Source of the DNA: Thalassolituus sp. UBA1087
Lineage (GTDB): Bacteria > Pseudomonadota > Gammaproteobacteria > Pseudomonadales > Oceanobacteraceae
Direction of reading: 5' to 3'
NCBI GenBank assembly: GCA_002314145.1
Contig: DCCG01000006.1
Location: 1-64,000, forward strand
DNA length: 64,000 bases
Each line of letters starts with the position of its first letter. Position 1 is the stretch's first letter. Below, piece after piece: positions 58,696 to 64,000 of the stretch. The notes under the pieces were generated by a model. The model was given only the letters and a program-made list of their open reading frames with translations, was not told the origin of the DNA and made no database searches. The position numbers were made by a program, and so were the translations under genes.

Positions 58696-60141
58696 CTAGC
58701 TGTGATTCACCATAATATGGCGCACCACGGAATAATCTTCTAACGAAAACATAGATAAATCTTTGCCGTAGCCGGAGCGCTTTAAACCGCCGTGAGGCAT
58801 TTCACTGGGCAGCATAAAGTGGGTGTTGATCCAGGTAGCGCCGTATTCCAGCTCGCTGGCGACGCGCATCGCATTGCTTATATTGCCCGACCATACCGAC
58901 GAGGCGAGGCCGTACTGGGAGTCGTTAGCCCAGTCGATGGCCTGTTCGATGCTGTCACAACAGGTCACGGAGACCACCGGGCCGAACACTTCCCGCTGCA
59001 CAATTTCATCGTCGTGGCGTGCACCGGCGATCACGGTGGGCTGATAATAAAAGCCCGCCATGTCGGGGATGTGGCCGCCACAGATTAATTCGGTATGTGT
59101 CAGCTCCAGCGCCCGTTCAACGAAGCTGGCAACACTGTTGCGCTGACGCTGGCTGATTAACGGACCGAGCAGGTGGTTGCTGGATTCCTCAACATTAAAC
59201 TGAATGGCTGACACTTTATCCGCCAGTGCGGTGAGCAGTTTGTCATAGATGGGTTTTACCGCATAAATATGGCAGGCCGCGGTGCAGTCCTGGCCGGCGT
59301 TGTAATAACCGTATTGACTGACTCCTGCGGCGACAGCATCAACATCCGCATCTTCCAGTACCAGCACCGGGGCTTTGCCTCCCAGCTCAAGGTGCGTCCG
59401 TTTAATATTGCTGACCGATGCCTGCAGCACTTTCTGGCCGGTGGATATATCCCCGGTCAGGGACGCCATGCTGATGCCCTTATGGTTGATCAGCTGGCTG
59501 CCGACACTGTCGCCGCGGCCGGGAATAATATTAACCACACCAGGCGGCAGAATATCGTTGATTAATCCGGCCAGAAACAGAGCGGTCAGCGGGGTCTGTT
59601 CGGAAGGTTTGAAGACCATGCTGTTGCCGGCGGCAATCGCCGGGGCAATTTTCCAGGCGGCCATCATTAACGGGTAATTCCATGGCGCAATGGTGCCGAC
59701 CACACCAATGGCATCGCGCCTGACCATGCTGGTGTAACCGGGCATATATTCGCCGGCGGCCGGCGCTGTGCGGGTTCTGACGGCGGCGGCAAAAAAGCGG
59801 AAGACATCCGCTGCTGCCGGAATTTCTTCTTCGGCGACCTGTCTTCCGGGTTTGCCGCAGTTGAGTGTTTCCAGTGCGCACAGAGCCTGGCTGTTTGCCT
59901 CAATGGCGGCGGCAATGGCCAGCAGATGAGCTGCGCGTTCAGACGGGCTGGTCCGTTTCCAGCGTTTAAATGCCGATCGTGCACTGTCGACTGCCGCATC
60001 GACCTGTTCCGCGGAGGCCTGGGGAATATCGGCGATGGTATGGCCTGTGCGCGGGTTGATGACGGCTTCAGCAATATCATCTCCCTGAATCCGTTCGCCA
60101 TGAATCAATAACTGGTATGGGACGCTGTTGTTTTCTGTCAT
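58696..60141 (-). CDS. gamma-aminobutyraldehyde dehydrogenase-like enzyme (PatD/YdcW type)
   Basis: A 481-residue aldehyde dehydrogenase. Catalytic cysteine in YYNAGQDCTAACHIY, general base in HLELGGKAPVLVLEDADVD, cofactor region VVGTIAPWNYPLMMAAWK. The pattern is that of PatD/YdcW, which oxidises 4-aminobutanal from putrescine to GABA. A YdcST-like transporter is encoded nearby, as in the E. coli ydcRSTUVW locus, which supports this reading. It follows the LysR gene by only five bases, implying one transcript. Confidence 0.88.
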   Translation of the reverse strand: MTENNSVPYQLLIHGERIQGDDIAEAVINPRTGHTIADIPQASAEQVDAAVDSARSAFKRWKRTSPSERAAHLLAIAAAIEANSQALCALETLNCGKPGRQVAEEEIPAAADVFRFFAAAVRTRTAPAAGEYMPGYTSMVRRDAIGVVGTIAPWNYPLMMAAWKIAPAIAAGNSMVFKPSEQTPLTALFLAGLINDILPPGVVNIIPGRGDSVGSQLINHKGISMASLTGDISTGQKVLQASVSNIKRTHLELGGKAPVLVLEDADVDAVAAGVSQYGYYNAGQDCTAACHIYAVKPIYDKLLTALADKVSAIQFNVEESSNHLLGPLISQRQRNSVASFVERALELTHTELICGGHIPDMAGFYYQPTVIAGARHDDEIVQREVFGPVVSVTCCDSIEQAIDWANDSQYGLASSVWSGNISNAMRVASELEYGATWINTHFMLPSEMPHGGLKRSGYGKDLSMFSLEDYSVVRHIMVNHS

Positions 60142-60146
60142 GGTAT

Positions 60147-61064
60147 TTAACTCAGAGGCGATGGCTGATGAGCGGGCAGGGATTCACGGGCAACCGGCAG
60201 GAAGTGATCAATCACCGGATTGCGGGCGCCGCCGCGGCGCCAGGCTAAACCGATATCGAGCGTGTCACTGATGTCCTGAATATGCCGGGCCTCGACCCGG
60301 TCACCTTCCACTGACCAGGGGCGGTAGGTCATGTCCGGCATCAGTGCCAGCCCCATGCCGGCAGAAACCAGGCTGCGTACGGCTTCGACGGAAGAGCTGC
60401 GCATGGCCACATGCGGACGGTAATGACCATGGCGCCACAGGTTACGGATACGCTGTTCCATCTCATCCACATTGAGCAGGATAAGAGGTTCATTCTCCAG
60501 CTCTTTGACACCGATAGTATCGCGTTGCAGTAAGGCGTGCTCAGGTGGCAGCCATAAACGGTAACGGGAAAAAGTCAGCACTTCGGTATTCAGGGCAGCG
60601 CGGTATTCCAGGTTCGACAGTATCAGTACACCGACATCAATTTCACCGCTTACCAGCAGGTGCTCAATATAGGCCCGGTCGTCTTCCACCACACGGATGG
60701 TTACCCCCTGATAGATGCGCTGAAAACGGGACACCAGGTCTGCCAGATAATAGCCGGCGACCAGACTGGTAACACCGATAGTAATTTCACCTTTTACTTC
60801 ATCCGTACTCTGCAGCAGGCTGCGCCGGGCATTCTCCACCGAGGCCAGTATCAGATGGGCCTGACGCAGAAACTGATGCCCGGCATGGGTCAGCTCCATA
60901 CCTTTGGCGTGACGGCTGAACAGGCTGGCATTGAGCTGTTCTTCCAGTTGTTTGACGGCCGTGGTCAGGGTGGACTGAGAAATATGTACCGCCTGGGCGG
61001 CAGCCGAAACGGAACCGGTTTCGGCAATGGCAATAAAGTAACGGATCTGGCGCAGGCTCATCAT
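60147..61064 (-). CDS. LysR-family transcriptional regulator
   Basis: A 305-residue LysR regulator. N-terminal winged helix RQIRYFIAIAETGSVSAAAQAVHISQSTLTTAVKQLEEQL, then a periplasmic-binding-protein-like effector domain from about residue 90. It heads a leftward unit with the PatD-like dehydrogenase and is divergent from the polyamine-type ABC transporter, so it probably controls both. In E. coli the matching ydc locus uses a MocR-type regulator (YdcR) instead, so the regulator has been exchanged. Confidence 0.9.
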   Translation of the reverse strand: MMSLRQIRYFIAIAETGSVSAAAQAVHISQSTLTTAVKQLEEQLNASLFSRHAKGMELTHAGHQFLRQAHLILASVENARRSLLQSTDEVKGEITIGVTSLVAGYYLADLVSRFQRIYQGVTIRVVEDDRAYIEHLLVSGEIDVGVLILSNLEYRAALNTEVLTFSRYRLWLPPEHALLQRDTIGVKELENEPLILLNVDEMEQRIRNLWRHGHYRPHVAMRSSSVEAVRSLVSAGMGLALMPDMTYRPWSVEGDRVEARHIQDISDTLDIGLAWRRGGARNPVIDHFLPVARESLPAHQPSPLS

Positions 61065-61447
61065 GGGCAGTTTCCTGGATCACAGACGCGCCGGCATTCA
61101 GCGCTTAATCATCTTACTGGCAGCGATTCAATAAAACGATTGTTGGCAATGTCCACCTTAAAAAATGCCCCTCTTCAGGCCAGAATCTGCCATTACCAAC
61201 GGGTTTTCAGCACTCCGTACCTGTCTGCCAGTAATACCACTGAATCTAGGTTTTATAGGGGATTCAGCGCATTATTTGGCGTCCGGATATCAGCTTTATC
61301 AACAGAGGTATCGTTTTTTACGAATGCTCCGTTCTTTATTAACAATTGGCCGCTTTTTCACGCCTGCCTTTAGCCTGATGGGGTGACAGGAAACGCCGGA
61401 TAATCCGGGAATCAGCAGAAATCCGATCAAGGTTAGAGGACTCCACC
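61065..61447. promoter_or_regulatory. divergent control region with two short palindromes
   Basis: This 383-base spacer between the LysR gene and the ABC transporter contains ATTG-N4-CAAT (61139-61150), about 75 bases from the LysR start, and CCGGA-TAA-TCCGG (61396-61408), 40 bases from the transporter start. Either could be an operator; LysR boxes are often imperfect palindromes with T-N11-A. AGAGGA lies before the transporter ATG. Confidence 0.45.
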
Positions 61448-62602
61448 ATGGCAAAAGCAAATCTGATGGTCAGTGTGCTGGCCGGTGCGTTGTTAGCAAC
61501 CGCAGGCAATGCAGCGCTGGCGCAGGATAAAATTGGCCCCGGGGAAGGGCGTGTCGATATCGTCGCCTGGGCAGGCTACATCGAACGCGGTGAAACCGAC
61601 CCGGCGTTCGATTGGGTAACCGAATTTGAAAGCAATACCGGCTGTTCGGTCAATGTAAAAACCGCAGCGACTTCCGATGAAATGGTCAGCCTGATGGCCA
61701 AAGGCGGTTACGACCTGGTGACGGCCTCCGGCGATGCTTCCCTGCGTCTGATTTACGGCAAGCGTGTACAGCCGATTAATCTCGATCTGATCAAAGCCTG
61801 GGATACCGTGGATGAACGTCTGCAGGATGCACCCTGGCACACAGTCAATGGCAAACACTACGGCGTACCCTTTGAGTGGGGCCCGAACGTGCTGATGTAC
61901 AACACGGATGTGTTTAAAACCGCGCCGGACAGCTGGAAATACGTATTTGAAGAAATGACCCTGCCGGACGGTAAATCCAACAAGGGCCGGGTGCAGGCTT
62001 ATGATGGTCCGATTTATATCGCCGATGCGGCGCTGTATTTAAAAGCCACAAAACCGGAACTGGGTATTGAAGACCCGTATGAGCTGAACGAAAAACAGTA
62101 CGCTGCCGTACTGGACGTTCTGCGTACCCAGCACGATTTAATTCACCGTTATTGGCACGACTACAACGTCCAGATGAGTGACTTTAAAAACGAAGGTGTG
62201 GTGGCATCCAGCTCCTGGCCATTTATGGCCAATCTGCTGATCGCTGAAGGCCAGCCAATTGCCAAAGTATTCCCGAAAGAGGGCGTTACCGGCTGGGCGG
62301 ATACCACCATGATGGCAGCTGATGCGCCTCATCCTAATTGCGCTTACAAGTGGCTGAACTGGTCGATCACCCCCAAACTGCAGGGCGACCTGGCTGCCTG
62401 GTTTGGTGCGGTACCGGCGGTGCCTGCTGCCTGTGACGGCAATGAACTGCTGGGTGAAGACGGCTGTGCAACCAACGGCTTCGATAACTTTGACGAAGTG
62501 CATTTCTGGAAAACTCCGACCTCAAAATGCGCAAGTCAGGGCACCTGTGTTTCTTACGCGCGCTGGACCAAAGACTACATCGCCATTATGGGCGGTCGCT
62601 GA
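61448..62602 (+). CDS. ABC transporter binding protein, polyamine type (YdcS-like)
   Basis: A 384-residue exported spermidine/putrescine-type solute-binding protein: signal peptide ending at AALAQDK, then VDIVAWAGYIERGETDPAFDWVTEFESNTGC and GVPFEWGPNVLMYNTDVF, both typical of the YdcS/PotD-related group. TSDEMVSLMAKGGYDLVTASGD lines the ligand cleft. It is followed by an ATPase and a permease gene and lies close to a PatD-like dehydrogenase, so putrescine uptake is the best guess. Four cysteines near the C terminus may form disulfides. Confidence 0.88.
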   Translation: MAKANLMVSVLAGALLATAGNAALAQDKIGPGEGRVDIVAWAGYIERGETDPAFDWVTEFESNTGCSVNVKTAATSDEMVSLMAKGGYDLVTASGDASLRLIYGKRVQPINLDLIKAWDTVDERLQDAPWHTVNGKHYGVPFEWGPNVLMYNTDVFKTAPDSWKYVFEEMTLPDGKSNKGRVQAYDGPIYIADAALYLKATKPELGIEDPYELNEKQYAAVLDVLRTQHDLIHRYWHDYNVQMSDFKNEGVVASSSWPFMANLLIAEGQPIAKVFPKEGVTGWADTTMMAADAPHPNCAYKWLNWSITPKLQGDLAAWFGAVPAVPAACDGNELLGEDGCATNGFDNFDEVHFWKTPTSKCASQGTCVSYARWTKDYIAIMGGR

Positions 62603-62716
62603 CAGAAGTGAGTGGCATGCAATAACCGGCAGGCGGTGGTCAGAAATGACACCGGCCGCCGCCGGTTTTGCTGACAGAAATAACCATGATTTTCGCTGTT
62701 AAGAGCGGGCACAGAT

Positions 62717-63796
62717 ATGACCACAGTTGTTGAATTTTCCTCCGTCAGCCGTCACTACGGCGAAGTTAAAGCGGTGGATCAGGTTTCGCTGAAAATTGCA
62801 GAAGGGGAGTTCTTTTCCATGCTCGGACCATCCGGGTCGGGGAAGACAACCAGCCTCAGAATGATTGCCGGGTTTGAGCAGCCCAGCGAAGGTTACGTCA
62901 TTATTCATGGTCACGATGCCACGGGATTACCGCCCTATAAGCGCGATGTGAATACCGTATTCCAGGACTACGCGTTATTTCCGCATATGAACGTGCTGGA
63001 AAATATCGCTTATGGACTCATGGTAAAAGGCGTGGCCAAAAAAGAACGCTTAAGCCGTGCTCAGGAAGCGCTGGATATGGTGGCGCTGGGGGAATACGGC
63101 CTGCGCAAACCGGCCCAGTTATCCGGCGGTCAGCGTCAGCGAATCGCGCTGGCCCGGGCTCTGGTTAACCGGCCTAAGGTCCTGTTACTGGATGAACCCT
63201 TAGGGGCCCTGGACTTAAAACTGCGCGAGCAGATGCAGAGTGAATTAAAAACGCTGCAACGCCAGTTAGGCATTACCTTCATTTTTGTTACCCATGATCA
63301 GACCGAAGCCCTGTCCATGTCTGACCGGGTAGCTGTTTTTAATAAAGGCCGTATCGAGCAAATGGGGTCGCCACGGGATTTGTATAATAAGCCGCAGACG
63401 GCCTTTGTCGCTGAGTTTATTGGCAGTGCCAATGTGATTAAACAACCGCTGGTGGATACGCTTGGGCTGCAGAGTGGCAAAACATTTGCGCTGCGCCCGG
63501 AATATATTGATTTAAACGCAGTATCAGAAGCGGTCAGCGGTGAGCTGAACGCAAAAGGCGTTATCCGTGATATTCAGTATCAGGGGGCTAATACCCGGTA
63601 TCAGGTAATGCTGGACAGTGGCGAAGCATTAAACGTTTCCTGCGCTAACAGTTTCTCTGCCGGTAACGAAGGTAGCGGTGATGTTCTGACGGACGGCGCG
63701 GAAGTGAATCTCAGCTGGCGCGCTGATGCCATGGTTGAACTGCGTGATGTCGAACTGCGTGGCGAAAATGTTAACGTGGACAACGCCGGAGCCTGA
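62717..63796 (+). CDS. ABC transporter ATPase, polyamine type (YdcT/PotA-like)
   Basis: A 359-residue ATP-binding protein. Walker A GPSGSGKTT, signature LSGGQRQRIALARAL, Walker B VLLLDEPLGALD, switch histidine VTHDQ, and a C-terminal TOBE domain from about residue 250. It energises the transporter whose receptor is encoded 114 bases upstream. The permease gene starts one base after its stop. Confidence 0.93.
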   Translation: MTTVVEFSSVSRHYGEVKAVDQVSLKIAEGEFFSMLGPSGSGKTTSLRMIAGFEQPSEGYVIIHGHDATGLPPYKRDVNTVFQDYALFPHMNVLENIAYGLMVKGVAKKERLSRAQEALDMVALGEYGLRKPAQLSGGQRQRIALARALVNRPKVLLLDEPLGALDLKLREQMQSELKTLQRQLGITFIFVTHDQTEALSMSDRVAVFNKGRIEQMGSPRDLYNKPQTAFVAEFIGSANVIKQPLVDTLGLQSGKTFALRPEYIDLNAVSEAVSGELNAKGVIRDIQYQGANTRYQVMLDSGEALNVSCANSFSAGNEGSGDVLTDGAEVNLSWRADAMVELRDVELRGENVNVDNAGA

Positions 63797-63797
63797 T

Positions 63798-64000
63798 ATG
63801 AACACAGTTGCTGTTACTCCGGGCGGGGCGGAAGTAAAGGTAAAGAGAAGCCCGCTGGGTCGTTTTTCTGACGTACTCTACCGTCGCCCTAATTTGTATT
63901 TATTACTGTTACTGGTGCCACCACTGCTATGGTTTGGCTCGGTCTATATTGCCTCGCTTCTGAGTCTGTTATGGCAGGGTTTTTATACCTTTGATGATTT
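63798..64000 (+). CDS. ABC transporter permease, partial (YdcU-like), cut by the window end
   Basis: An open frame starting at ATG 63798, one base after the ATPase stop, encodes 67 residues to the window edge. The N terminus is polar (VAVTPGGAEVKVKRSPLGRF), followed by a first membrane helix (NLYLLLLLVPPLLWFGSVYIASLLSLL) and YTFDDF. This matches the N terminus of PotB/YdcU-type permeases. The rest of the gene and probably a second permease lie beyond the window. Confidence 0.82.
   Translation, partial: MNTVAVTPGGAEVKVKRSPLGRFSDVLYRRPNLYLLLLLVPPLLWFGSVYIASLLSLLWQGFYTFDD

Noticed and set aside
61165..61386. 73-codon open frame upstream of the YdcS-like gene
   Set aside because: No ribosome site, no conserved features, and it occupies the divergent control region.

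Overview
The window reads as chromosome of a gammaproteobacterium, probably a marine Oceanospirillales-type diazotroph. The grounds are a Pseudomonas-like 5S rRNA 3' end, moderate GC, several TRAP transporters, a complete aerobic phenylacetyl-CoA (paa) pathway, and an rnf operon facing nifL-nifA as in Azotobacter and Pseudomonas stutzeri. Thalassolituus or Oceanobacter relatives would fit, but the genus is an inference. No phage, insertion sequence, CRISPR array or tRNA was seen.

Layout. 1-510: end of an rRNA operon with a duplicated 3' flank and two terminators. 511-2818: an M48 lipoprotein protease and an SrmB-like helicase. 2860-6362: a leftward molybdenum-cofactor operon (moaA-mobA-moaB-moaC-moaD-moaE) with a structured leader resembling the Moco riboswitch. 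6764-8389: an outer-membrane protein and a solute-binding protein. 8628-12333: a copper amine oxidase translationally coupled to a CtaG-like membrane protein, with an AraC regulator. 12629-15401: a chemoreceptor and a flavin reductase-like protein.

15427-34773 is a catabolic block: paaX and paaY leftward, then paaFGHIJK, paaABCDE and paaZ rightward, followed by a DcaP-like porin, a TRAP transporter and a UspA protein. Read together, an aromatic amine would be oxidised to an aldehyde, then to phenylacetate, activated by PaaK, epoxidised by PaaABCDE, opened by PaaG and PaaZ, and beta-oxidised by PaaFHJ. A GTATC/GATAC element recurs upstream of paaF and paaA and is a candidate PaaX operator.

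34810-44318 holds a DUF1289 gene, the leftward rnfABCDGE-rnfH operon and the rightward nifLA operon. Between them lie two outward-facing sigma-54 promoter matches and, in the middle, two TGT-N10-ACA NifA upstream activator sites. This looks like one shared enhancer driving electron supply to nitrogenase and the regulators themselves. NifA carries GAFTNA in place of the usual GAFTGA. The nitrogenase genes lie outside the window.

44474-53838 is miscellaneous: a secreted helical protein, NudC, an overlapping pair of secreted coiled-coil proteins of unknown function, cytochrome b561 and cytochrome c', an alpha/beta hydrolase, an overlapping VRR-NUC nuclease/CLCA_X pair, a GNAT enzyme and a GNAT remnant. 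53858-64000 is amine and aldehyde metabolism: a PuuC-like dehydrogenase, a TAXI-type TRAP transporter, a PatD-like dehydrogenase with a LysR regulator, and the start of a YdcSTU-like polyamine ABC transporter cut by the window end.
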